From contig SADC01001389.1 in assembly GCA_004194705.1 (NCBI GenBank), forward strand, positions 229,104 through 293,103: a DNA stretch of 64,000 nucleotides, in the 5' to 3' direction. The translations under genes and the position numbers were made by a program. This document shows, piece after piece, positions 54,455-64,000 of this stretch (position 1 is its first letter; the number at the start of each line of letters is the position of its first letter). The notes under the pieces were generated by a model that saw only the letters and a program-made list of their open reading frames with translations, did no database searches and was not told the origin of the DNA. Origin of the DNA: Ditylenchus dipsaci. Taxonomy: Eukaryota > Nematoda > Chromadorea > Rhabditida > Anguinidae.

Positions 54455-55434
54455 GTAAGTGTTCCAAAGCTATTGCTTTTGTTATTTTTGTATACGGCTT
54501 CAAAAGGCATGCCTGATTTGTAAAAGGGAAGCGTCTAAATCAGTGTTAATTCCCCGTGATCTTTTCTGATAATGCTAGGCAGCACTTCAATTTTCTTGCT
54601 TAATTATTTGCTCGCTTCGAGATGCTTGTTGTTTATAAATCTTACAAAAAAAATTTGGAAACCCAGCTCACTCCGACATTTTTTTCACCTAGATATTTAA
54701 ATGCCTTGCCAGTTTTGCTTCAGCAGTCTGGTCCTTAATATCGCAACGATTTCAATTTCGCTGATTGCTTTGCAGAATCTTAAGAATTTTACTCTAAATC
54801 ACCATTTTCGTGACCAGAACGACGAATAAGATTGGAGTACAGATGTCGAAAATTGGAAAAATGGCGTTACCCAGCTGGAGATCAGATTTAGTTAATATAT
54901 CAAAAGACTGGGCTGTATGTATATATGTACAAAGATTTTGCCCATAAATTTATCTAAAGGACAAATGAAAAAAATTATAGCCGAGATAAGAACAGCAAGA
55001 CAACTATAGAATTCTCCAGGATTCTCATCTCAAATTTTCGAGATAAAGTACATTTGGCCAGATAAAGTACAATTTGATCATTTTTCCACTAATATGAAAT
55101 GGCTATTTCACTTTCTGTATTTTTGTCTAAAAAATTTTGCCTACGACCCTCAATACCGAAATTGACCAATTTCGGTATTGAACTTCGCAGGCAAAATTTT
55201 TTAGACAAAAATACAGAAAGTGAAATAGAAATTTGACAAAAGAGTGAAAAGTATCATATAGGTGTAAAATTTTCAGCTAGCAGTTTTCTAATAAAAGTTT
55301 GTCGAAAATGCATTTTGAGAATAATACCGAAAATACGGATCATAAGCTCTATGAAAAAGAGTCCCGCCTCAATCCGAATTTCGGAAATGCGGCTGCGTTC
55401 AATAACCATGGTCCTTTAAAGGAGGGGTGAAGCT
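54455..55434. other. Region after last visible WDR7 exon; one palindrome
   Basis: Starts with a strong donor (cagggtaagtg), so WDR7 continues, but I find no further WDR7 exon here. 55,090-55,232 is a palindrome (ctttctgtatttttgtct / its reverse), preceded by a relative of the hAT-type MITE interior. Confidence 0.5.
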
Positions 55435-55929
55435 GGTTAACTAGGCCTTTTTTCAAATACATCAACCGGCCTAAAATAGGCCCTCGCCAATTTGAATTAG
55501 ACTAAGGCCTAATTTTAGGCCTATTTTTGCATATTTTTTTATTTTTTTTGGCGGGAATTTGAAATACATTTAATTTTTAGACGATTTTTTTGCTTTTCTG
55601 CAAATTTTTCATTTTTTTGCTCAGAATTTCACCCTAGAGCAGTGCTGTCAAAAGTCATAGGCATAACGCCAAAGTCATAGGCATAATAGGGATCAAAGTC
55701 ATAATCATAATCATAAGCAGAATTTTTCAAAGTCATAGTCATAATCATTATGTTTATGACTGTGACTTTGAAAAATTCTGCTTATGATTATGATTATGAC
55801 TTTGAAAAATTCGGCTTATGATATATGACATTGAAAAATTCTGCTTATGAGTGTGACTATGACTTTTATTTTCATTATTCACATCTTTGTGCATTAAATT
55901 TACTATGTTCTCTTTTTTGCTGTCCTAGT

Positions 55930-56100
55930 AGGTACTTAAACCATCTTTATTGTACCCAAATTACTCTAATGGCACCCGAACCATTTGAATATTAGCAAAA
56001 CAATCTGAATTGAACCCAACCACTTCAATCTTATCCAAACCACCTGGAGGACACCCAAGTCACCTAGATCGTACCTTAACCATCTGAATCGTTTTGTCTT
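55930..56100. repeat. Degenerate tandem repeat inside the hAT element
   Basis: About seven units of 20-24 bp, of the form acccaaaccacctgaat with variants. It belongs to the same loose class as other arrays in the window. Confidence 0.5.
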
Positions 56101-56280
56101 TATGACATTTAGTAAACGCTGCCTTTTTTAAATTTATATTTTTTTTGCAGGACACAGTCTGCAATTCTGCTCATTTCACATAATGAACCCCTTAAATAAC
56201 TTCCATTACAAGTTTTATTGACCAAAACAGAGAACAATTTTTAACAGCTCCAAATTATGATACAAAACGGTGTTCTGTTT

Positions 56281-58785
56281 TTAGATATTTTTACCCAGCT
56301 GATTGCAATAGACTATCACTTGAGCATTGAGAAGATCAATCATTGTTCGGTTACGCTGATTTCTTGTTGCTAGCCCTGCCAGAGAAAACACTCGTTCAAT
56401 AGGTGCGCTTGTAGCCGGCACAGACAGAACTTCCAAAGCTGACACAGCAACTGATCGATACTCCTGAGCACGAATAAAATGACACATTAAAAAACGAGAT
56501 GAACACTTTAAATGAAACTAACCGTGCACAGCATGTTTGACCAGTACTTCAAAGGATCAATTGGAGTCGCACACGAAGCTCTTGCTGCCATCCCTCGTGT
56601 CAATATACTCTTCAACCAAGATTTAGCTCCTGAATATGTGCCTTCTTCTTCCTGCCTTTTCTTTAGCTGTTCATCTGCGATTTCACTCAACAGAAGATCT
56701 AGCTCTGACATCGGCTCTGCAGTAATAAGATTATTCTCTTGCAACTCTGCTTGCCAAGTCACCTAAATGGACAGTGTACATAAAAACCCCTTGAAACACT
56801 CTAAAATCTTACAAAGGGTTGAATTGAATTTATCGCCAGCTCGAGCTGTTCCTTGCTCAAATGTTGCACTGTGTTCGGATCAAAAGCAGCAGCCATCACA
56901 TAGATAGGGTCGAAGTCTATTGCGTCCACATCAAACATCCATCGGAAACGTCTAGTCAAAAACAGTTCAAGTGTTTTCGCCATATCTTTTGTTTTCGGAA
57001 GAGCCTGATAGATCAAAGATCAGATGGTTGTAGAACAGATTCACTAGCCTACCTTTGATTTCTCAAGTCCTCGTTTGATAGCCTCTATGTAACTGTAGCA
57101 TCTTGAGATACTTACATATTTTTCTCCTTGTACTCTGATCAAAACATCCACGAAAACTTTAGACAGCTTGTAGACTAGCTGTAGAAACTGAAAAACAAAA
57201 ATTTGGATCTACCCACCCACCCCCTCTTTAAAAAAACTCTGACCTCGAATTCTTTTTGGTAGGAAAATTTCAAACTTTGATCTCAGATATGGCTGCTGCG
57301 GCTTCATTGACTTCCAGAAAGCTTTTAATGACTAAGATATACGAAGCCCATCTTGTATTGCTTGGAGCCATGAGAGTTTTCCCAGTTGCTCTGTTAAGAT
57401 CCTATATTTCATAAGCTATAATAAGTGACTTTAAAAAAAGTAGCCTACATTTGATGACTGAGTCGAGTGGCTGAATTTACCGATCAGTGTTCGCATCTTC
57501 TTAAAAGCCTCGTTGCTGTTGACATGCTCGGCAAAAAACTTGATGACTACTAGCTGTAGGCAGTGCGCAAAACAACGGATCCGGATATTAAAAGCCATAC
57601 TTAATAAAAATGCTTAAGTGAAATCGACAGACATTTTATGAGAGCTTACGATAACTCAAGCTCCATCTCCCTTTCGGAATGATCAAATTCGTCTATGCTA
57701 CTATAATCTTCTTCTACTTGCTCGTATTCTGCCCAGTCACAGTTGGGATCTACTGAATTGAAGGTGTACGGATCTTAATTTGTCATAAATGAAAACCTTA
57801 CGTGACAAGACGTCCTTAAAAGCTGCTATCATATTACTTCCCGAATCAGTTACAGTCTTGTAAAGGTCATGCACTGTAAGTCCATATTCTCCCAGCAATT
57901 CATCGGCTTTGCTTCCAAGAAGGATTCCTTTATGTGAGCCATGAAGTTCCGATAGTCCCAGAAAGAGTCCTCGAAGAGACCAGTTTTTGTCCAAACAATG
58001 AAGTGTGATACCTGCAAACATTATATACAAATGCGAGCATTTTTAATAGTTAGTGAAATACCGAGATATGCGTGTTTCATGCTGCTGTCACTCCACACAT
58101 CGCAGGTAATAGATGGTCGAACAGGAATATTTTCCAACGCATTTTTCATTCTTTTCTTAACAGCAGTGCACTTATCCATAAGCATATCTTTTAGGGTGTT
58201 TTTGCTTGTTGGAAGCTAAATAACCGGAACTTAAGAAAATTGTGCAAAAATTAAAAAGGAATTATTACTTCAATATCAGAGTTCATTGCCTTGAAGAGGT
58301 TTCGCATCGACGGATGAAGAAACATGTTAATTGGATAACTAGGGATTACCAGAGCATCAGTCAATGAATTTTTGATTTTGTCCTTTCTCAAACAAATTTT
58401 ACAGTGTCGTTACGAACCAATAGAGTGGTAAATCATACTTTGTTTTTAACTGAGCACAATTTCCCAATTTCGTAGAAGGCTGTTCTTTCTCCGAGTGCTT
58501 TGATTTCCAATGATAAGATAAAGTGCTGGCCTTTGAAGGATGCTTGAAGCTCTGAAAAAAAAATAACTAGAAAAAACAAGATCTCAATTTACTTGGCGAC
58601 ACTCTCTGCATCGCACCACGACTACTCCATTGGGTTCAATTTCCACCCTGAAGAAATTCCAAACAGGACCGCGATTGGCGCCACCATTTCGCTTTTTTCC
58701 GCTGCTAGTTTAAGACGACGGTGAGCCTTGGACCGAGAATGACATTCTACTTCAAGAAGAGCCTACAAATACACGATTGTTAAAT
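56281..58785 (-). CDS. hAT transposase with BED zinc finger
   Basis: Encoded on the minus strand in about nine exons between 58,785 and 56,281. Domains in order: a BED finger (GPVWNFFRVEIEPNG, RCRECRQ, then YHWKSKH, i.e. C..C...H...H) at 58,690-58,470; the first catalytic block ITCDVWSDSSMKHAYL near 58,100; a second block LYKTVTDSGSNMIAAFKDV near 57,840; and the C-terminal dimerisation region SVPATSAPIERVFSLAGL with a final helix (LLNAQVIVYC) ending at 56,281. Splice sites are mostly good GT..AG. I did not verify every join, so intactness is unknown. The start codon is unsettled (upstream ATG near 58,742). Confidence 0.88.
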
Positions 58786-59937
58786 AAAGAAAGCCTATGC
58801 AGTGCCACAGTCCTAATGAAAATGAAAGTCATACTCAAAATCATAGTCATAATAAAGTCAAAGCCATAAGTAAAACTATAGGTATAGTGCGAGTCATAAG
58901 GAAAATGAAAGTCATAGTCACACTCATAAGCAGAACTATTCAGTGTCATAGTCAGAGTCATACTGAAAGTCATAATCAGAGTCATAATCATAAGCAGAAT
59001 TTTTCAAAGTCATAATCATAAGCCGAATTTTTCAAAGTCATAATCATAAGCAGAATTTTTCAAAGTCATAGTCATAATCATTATGATTATGATTATGACT
59101 TTGAAAATTTCTGCTTATGATTATGACTATGCTTTTCACCATGTCAGTCATAGCTATGACTATAACTTTATGCCTATGACTTTTGACAACACTGCCCTAG
59201 AGTGAACAAAAACCACTGAAAGTTAGTTTTCTAGAGGTTTACCAAAGGGAGGTAAACATTTTCGACAATTTATCGGTATTCGCCATCTATCTCGGTGAAT
59301 CGATTATTTGCGACATATTTTTAGGAATTTGTCAATTTTAGCCCCAGATTCGTGTTCACCATGTTCGATTTACTTGTAAAACTGCTTTTAAAGGTCTAAC
59401 ATTATCGTAAAATTTCAAATTACTCTCGAGACAAAAATGATTCAAATATTGAATTGTCTGAGTAGTTTAAATGTTTTTTGTCTCGAGAGGAATTTGAATT
59501 TTACGATAATGTTAGACTTTTAAGAACAGTTTTACAAGTAAATCGAACATGCTGAACACGAATCCGGGGCCAAAATTGACAAATTCCTAAAAAATATGTC
59601 GCAAATAATCGATTCACCGAGATAGATGGCGAATACCGATAAATTGTCGAAAAATGTTTACCTCCCTTTGGTAAAACTCTAGAAAACTAACTTTCAGCGG
59701 TTTTTGTTCACTCTAGGGTGAAATTCTGAGCTAAAAAAACCAAAAATTTGCAGAAAAGCAAAAAAAACGTCTAAAAATTAAATGTATTTCAAATTCCCGC
59801 CAAAAAATAGGCCTAAAATTAGGCTAGGCCTAAGATAGGCCTATTTAGGCCTAAGTCTAATTCAAATTGGCGCGGGCCTATTTTAGGCCTAAGATAGGCC
59901 TAAAATAGGCCTAGTTAACCATAATTTCTCATCCCTG

Positions 59938-60888
59938 GTCTCGACAAGAAAGGATTAATCCTGGTTTTTTGCTTTTAAATGTGGTTTTCGAGTCATATTG
60001 TGTCGACAACTCGGTGTTGCGATCTCAGACAAACTTGTGCAGAACTAAAAGTTGGATTAGCATCATCAATATCAGAATTTCTGAATTCCTTCAATGAGTG
60101 CCCTAAGGGCTGTAAATTTTTTATTTTTGACATCCTACATCCACATCCGGCCTAAAAAAAATTTGACATCCACATCCACATCCGACCCAAAAATTTTCGA
60201 CATCCGACATCCACATCCGACATCCGGATGTGAAATTTTTGACATCCGAAACATCCGAAAACATCCGAAAAATCCATGTAAAATCAATGAAAACATTCGC
60301 TGACATCCGACCTGAAAATTTATTGACATCCACATCCGACATCCGACCCAAACATTTTTGACATCCAACATCCACATCCGCCGGATGTGGATGTTTCGGA
60401 TGTATACATCCACATCCGGATGTATCTTCCGGATGTTTTTACAGCCCTGGTGCCCTTATTGAACTGCAATACACGACTAATCAACCTTTTTTGTATGTTT
60501 TTTGGAGCAACAGAACTTTTGGGGCCCCAGCCCCACTCGCCAGAACCCTAGGGGCCCCAGTCATTTTAAGTCTTAACTATGCAAAAAAATATTTAATTTG
60601 AATTTGCGCCTCATTTATTTTTCGCATAGATTAGACTTAAAATGACTGGGGCACCTAGGGTTCTGGCGAGTGGGCCCCAAAGGTTCTGTTTAGCCGTTTT
60701 TTTCTTTTTCCATTTCGATTTTCGGCGAATTTAAAAAAAAATTAAGAAATTCTGATATCGGTTATGCTAATCCAACTTTTTATTCTGCACAAGTTTGTCA
60801 GTAATCGCAACACCGAGTTGTCGACAAAACTACATTTAAAAAACTAAAAAAAGTAGGGCTAAAATTTTCGGGTTGAGACTATCTCCTT
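59938..60888. mobile_element. Foldback element with two inner insertions
   Basis: Arms 59,938-60,100 and 60,725-60,888 are inverted (acaactcggtgttgcgatc, caaacttgtgcag, ttggattagcat). Between them lie the CATCC minisatellite element (60,106-60,452) and a palindrome at 60,497-60,700 built on gccccagccccactcgccag. Confidence 0.75.
60106..60452. mobile_element. Small element consisting of a CATCCRCATCCGA minisatellite
   Basis: Ends agggctgtaaattt and, reversed, cagggctgtaaaaac. The flanking word GTGCCCT is on both sides (60,098 and 60,452), consistent with an 8-bp hAT-type duplication with one mismatch. The interior is almost entirely gacatccacatcc / catccgacatccg units (60,128-60,430), with a final switch to the opposite strand (ggatgtggatgtttcgg). 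Confidence 0.65.
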
Positions 60889-61134
60889 AACAGCTTTCAC
60901 CCCTCCTTCAAGTTTTTAGCACCAAAAAATAAGATTTTGACATGAAATTACAAAAATTCTAAAGATTTGTGGTCCTAAATGAAGTACATATGAGAACTTT
61001 GTATATAACTAATATGCTACCTAAAAAGAGGAAATTATTTCTAACTACGAGTAACACAAATGTAACACGCGCTTTATTCATTTTCGCGACGCGACAACAA
61101 TTGCTCGCTAAACAATATTATGATTTTCGCTACT

Positions 61135-63459
61135 TTAATGATGAAGTTCGAACTTCCAAGCAGCCTGAAAAATCAGAAGTTGAGTGGGAATAAAGGGACA
61201 GTGACATAATAATCCAACTCACTTTCTTATTGGCCTTCAATTCACCAAGCTGTGTGGTCAACTTCAGAGTCCGAGTATAGATGCGCTCACTGTTTGCCGC
61301 CAATTGGCCATGAATATTTGTCTGTTTGGGACACATGACGATTTGACGCTTATCAGAGTCAATTTTCGCACCATCGATGCGGCAGTCCTGGATCAAGCTG
61401 ACGACCCAAGTCTCTGCTTCCTCCTGATAAAAGAAAAATGAGAAGACGGTGAACTAATTAAGCGTACAAACAGCTTACGGGATCCTTGAAAAAACGAGAA
61501 GCGAGAGTATCTTAAATAATGGCTAAAATTTACACACCGGAAATAATGTGAAACACTAACCTAGGTTGATAGACTTGTGAGTTCTACAATACATGTCGAA
61601 GACCAATAGACGAGCACTTTCTCTAAACTCTTCCACGCTGCCCACCAAGAAAAAATCGTTTTGCAGCACCTAAAAGATTGTGATGAATAAGCTGGTGGTG
61701 GTTCGACAATAATTAACAGCTAACTTTCTCACAATCTTCTAGCTTTTGCTGAGCAGCATCAAAATCATAGTCGACGTACAAACTGGTCAGGAAATCGGTG
61801 ATGGCATCTCGATAATTGTGCTGTTCCTCAAAGTTGTAGAGCTCATGAAACGACACCATGACATAACTTAAAGGGGCATGCTCGCCGCCGATGGGAATAT
61901 TTTGAAAGGCGGATACCAGGAAGCGGATACCAGGATACCAGGAAAGATACCAGAATTCAAACGAGAACTAATTTGACGCAATTTGGTAAAAGTCGATGAA
62001 CTATACATCCAGTGGGAATCAAACCGACGACTAACTTTCACAGTACGCCAACGCTTTACCACTAGACCACCGATGCTATTAAGCGATGGAAGTGTTTTTG
62101 GTTACTTATTATCCGTAGAGCACTCAACAAAAATAATTTTAAAATAATCCTTTTTTGAATTGACCAGGTACCCGCCTTTTAAAATATTCCCATCGGCAGC
62201 GAGCATGCCCCTCAATTAATTTCCTTACAACTTCAATAACTTTCATCAAATCCTTGAGGTAGTTCTTCTGCTTATTCTTGGTCATCACCACAGCAACGGC
62301 CAGATAACGAATTAAATGAGGACACAGGACCTAGGAAAAAATTATTAAAATTTAGAAAGGAACAACAACCTCGTAGATGACTCACTTGAATGCTGTTGAG
62401 ATACGCCTGCTGATTCATGAACATTTCGATGACTGCTTCTAGGTTGACGGTTTTTTCATGTCTGATAGCTTCCTCGCACTTTTCAACTATTTCAGGGTCC
62501 TCTTTTCTTCCCTCATTGCTTTCGTCAGTTCACCACTACTAGATGTTTCATCCCGGCCCTTAGGAAAGTTGAAATAGACGAACAGAGACCAATGAAGAAG
62601 CCAGGAACGATGCTGCAGCAATTCAACTTCAGTATCGCTACAATTGCGAAATCAGGCTGTTGAAAAAAGTAGCAGGAGCACAAAAAAGCAACTCACAAAG
62701 GATCAGAGTCAATGTAGGCTTTAAGCTTAGTCAGGTCATACTTTGCAAGAGTCCAGTCCTGATTTAGAATCTCCGAAGCCAGCTTACCGTAAAGCGCATT
62801 CAGATAGTTGGATCATGCTGAGGAACCACACTGAGATAGTAATAGAGACAGATAGAAGCCGCTTGGTAATTGCCGCAATCGTATTGAAACTTGGCGTATT
62901 TGAAGAGGTACTCCAGCATTTCGAGTTTGAACTAAAAGTAATCAGCTTTCGATAGATAAGGAAGTGACCACTTGGGGAATAAATTACATGATAATTTTTC
63001 ATTATATACTCAAGAACCTTGCTGTTACCTTCACGATCACGGCCCTCCTCCATGATTTTTTTGACAGCATCAAGCTCCAAAATCTTCACCACTGGATCAC
63101 AGTTGGCTTTGAGCTGCTCACGTTCCTAAATAATAACAAAAAGTGATGGATTGGTCCTGACAACGACTACGGAGAATTTATACCTTTAGAACCTCGTCAC
63201 GTCTTTCGAGAAGTTCATTGCGAGACTGCTCATCAGAAACCATTTCAATCACACTGTCGATCATATTTGTTTTCTGCATCACACTGCGATGAGTTCTATA
63301 CAGGGAATCATCATCGTAAATCTAAAAGTGATAGGTGAATTTAATAGCTGAACAATTAATAAAAATTACCTTTCTTGGCTGAATAAATTCCAGAAGAGGA
63401 ATTACCAAATGCAAATCGAGAAATGGCGCAACACGCTGAGTCAAGTCGAATTCGATCAT
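61135..63459 (-). CDS. EIF3E: Translation initiation factor eIF3 subunit e (INT6), 11 exons
   Basis: PCI-domain subunit of the eIF3 complex that loads the 40S ribosome. Exons (minus): 63,459-63,370; 63,321-63,184; 63,125-62,988; 62,931-62,697; 62,656-62,386; 62,330-62,229; 61,866-61,725; 61,670-61,561; 61,510-61,479; 61,423-61,223; 61,164-61,135. Start [20 protein letters not shown] is the typical N-terminus. Also seen: [97 protein letters not shown] and the PCI end [20 protein letters not shown]. Total about 495 codons, slightly above the usual ~445. One-base slips occur at 62,810 (GG) and 62,503-62,506 (TTTT), and probably at the joins into exons 5 and 7. Intron 6 contains a tRNA-bearing TIR element. 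Confidence 0.95.
61871..62212. mobile_element. TIR element with tRNA-like core in eIF3e intron 6
   Basis: Left aggggcatgctcgccgccga and right, reversed, aggggcatgctcgctgccga; inward gggaatattttgaaaggcgg / its reverse. Same family as 3,366-3,684. A short array of aggataccaggaagcgga-like words follows the left end (61,908-61,952). Confidence 0.85.
62004..62076 (-). other. tRNA-like segment inside the TIR element
   Basis: Minus strand: gcatcggtggtctagtggta (tRNA-Gly/Val-like 5' half with box A) and cggtttgattcccactgg (box B), 73 nt in all. It resembles a real tRNA more closely than the 3.5 kb counterpart. Function is not demonstrated. Confidence 0.6.
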
Positions 63460-63484
63460 ATCTAAAATAACTTGGAATTCGACC

Positions 63485-64000
63485 TTAGTATTTAATATTA
63501 GGGCCACAGGCGCCTATCGTCGCCTCTATTGTATTTTGAAATTTGAATGGGGGTATGTGCTAATCCATCACATATACCCATTGATAAACATTTCCTGGTA
63601 CCGCTTCCCATATTGGCTATTCTCTTCCTGGCACACCTTTCTGCCTATAAACTTACCGCCCACCTCCTCCTCGGGTACTTTCCTGAACGTTCGGGCGATT
63701 TCCAGGTAGTTCAGGCTCTATCTTGGTTGTTCAGATACTTTCCTGTTGATTCTGGCTCTATTCTGGTGGTTTGCGCCCTATCCTAGCAGTTTGAGCCGGG
63801 TCCTGGTTGATGGACTGTATCTACGTGGTTCGGACCCCATCTTGGTGATTAGGTTACCATCCTGATGGTTGGGGTGTATCCATGTGGTACGGGCCCTATC
63901 CTGGTGGTTAGGGTACTTAATCGTGGTTTCGGGGTACCCACGTAATTAAGGTGACTTATCTTGGTGGTTCGGTCACCATCTTGGTGAGTCACTTGTGAGT
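63485..64000. repeat. Region upstream of eIF3e: degenerate tctggtggttcggg array
   Basis: 63,640-64,000 consists of about fifteen loosely conserved units of 20-25 bp, of the form tatcctggtggttagggtac, running to the window edge. 63,485-63,640 is non-repetitive and should contain the eIF3e promoter. A 79-codon frame here is produced by the array. Confidence 0.6.

Larger units (their letters stand above)
55640..59194. mobile_element. Autonomous-type hAT transposon, 3,555 bp
   Basis: Ends cagtgctgtcaaaagtcata and, reversed, cagtgttgtcaaaagtcata; CAGTG is the canonical hAT start. Perfect 8-bp duplication CCCTAGAG at 55,632-55,639 and 59,195-59,202. Both ends carry subterminal arrays of aaagtcataatcataagcag words (55,660-55,860 and 58,810-59,150). 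The transposase is on the minus strand. Confidence 0.93.
55435..59930. mobile_element. Foldback element rich in aggcct, split by a hAT transposon
   Basis: The left arm (55,435-55,639) contains aggccta words, then ttgaaatacatttaattttt, then gctcagaatttcaccctag. These recur reversed at 59,705-59,930. Inside, 59,203-59,705 is a further palindrome (cctctagaaaactaactttc). If the hAT element is removed, a continuous foldback of about 0.95 kb results. Confidence 0.8.

Noticed and set aside
58752..59015. ORFs of repeated Met/Thr/Leu or His/Ser/Asn on either strand
   Set aside because: Translation of the subterminal hAT array.
60121..60413. Repetitive ORFs rich in Asp, Val, Gly and Met at 60.1-60.4 kb
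   Set aside because: Translation of the CATCC minisatellite.

Overview
The window is animal-like nuclear DNA. It is AT-rich, carries spliceosomal genes with many short introns (mostly 45-75 bp, GT..AG), and is unusually dense in nested DNA transposons. Five conserved eukaryotic genes can be rebuilt exon by exon: EXOSC9/RRP45 (14,008-15,722, minus), prefoldin subunit 5 (21,943-22,684, minus), WDR7/Rabconnectin-3 beta (23,186 to at least 54,454, plus), ribosomal protein eL33/RPL35A (39,368-39,827, minus) and eIF3e (61,135-63,459, minus). WDR7 suggests a metazoan or close relative. Short introns suggest a compact-intron invertebrate whose intergenic and large intronic space has been filled by transposons. 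The species cannot be named from the sequence.

Layout. 1-13.6 kb is almost entirely repeats and transposons, with one uncertain gene at 4.6-6.3 kb. 14.0-15.7 kb is RRP45. 15.9-21 kb is a nest of terminal-inverted-repeat (TIR) elements. PFDN5 and WDR7 lie head to head about 0.5 kb apart. WDR7 is stretched over more than 31 kb: exons 1-3, a 3.9 kb mariner-like nest in intron 3, exons 4-21 in short-intron style (27.6-31.5 kb), then an intron of about 18.6 kb holding a 6.2 kb mariner-like nest, the complete RPL35A gene on the other strand, and a MULE inserted in another MULE, then exons 22-26 (50.2-54.5 kb). A hAT transposon sits inside a foldback element at 55.4-59.9 kb, and eIF3e closes the window. 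The last third of WDR7 is not found before eIF3e.

Mobile DNA. Exact or near-exact target-site duplications (9 bp for MULE types, 8 bp for hAT types, TA for mariner/pogo types) delimit many elements to the base. The most striking shared design is that many sequence-unrelated families carry short tandem arrays (about 10-30 bp units) at both ends in inverted orientation. Several elements also carry tRNA-like A-box/B-box segments.

Quality. At several places in conserved coding exons the reading frame is lost by one base at or beside a homopolymer run, and homology resumes directly in the next frame. This happens in four or five of the host genes, so residual assembly indels are likelier than gene decay.
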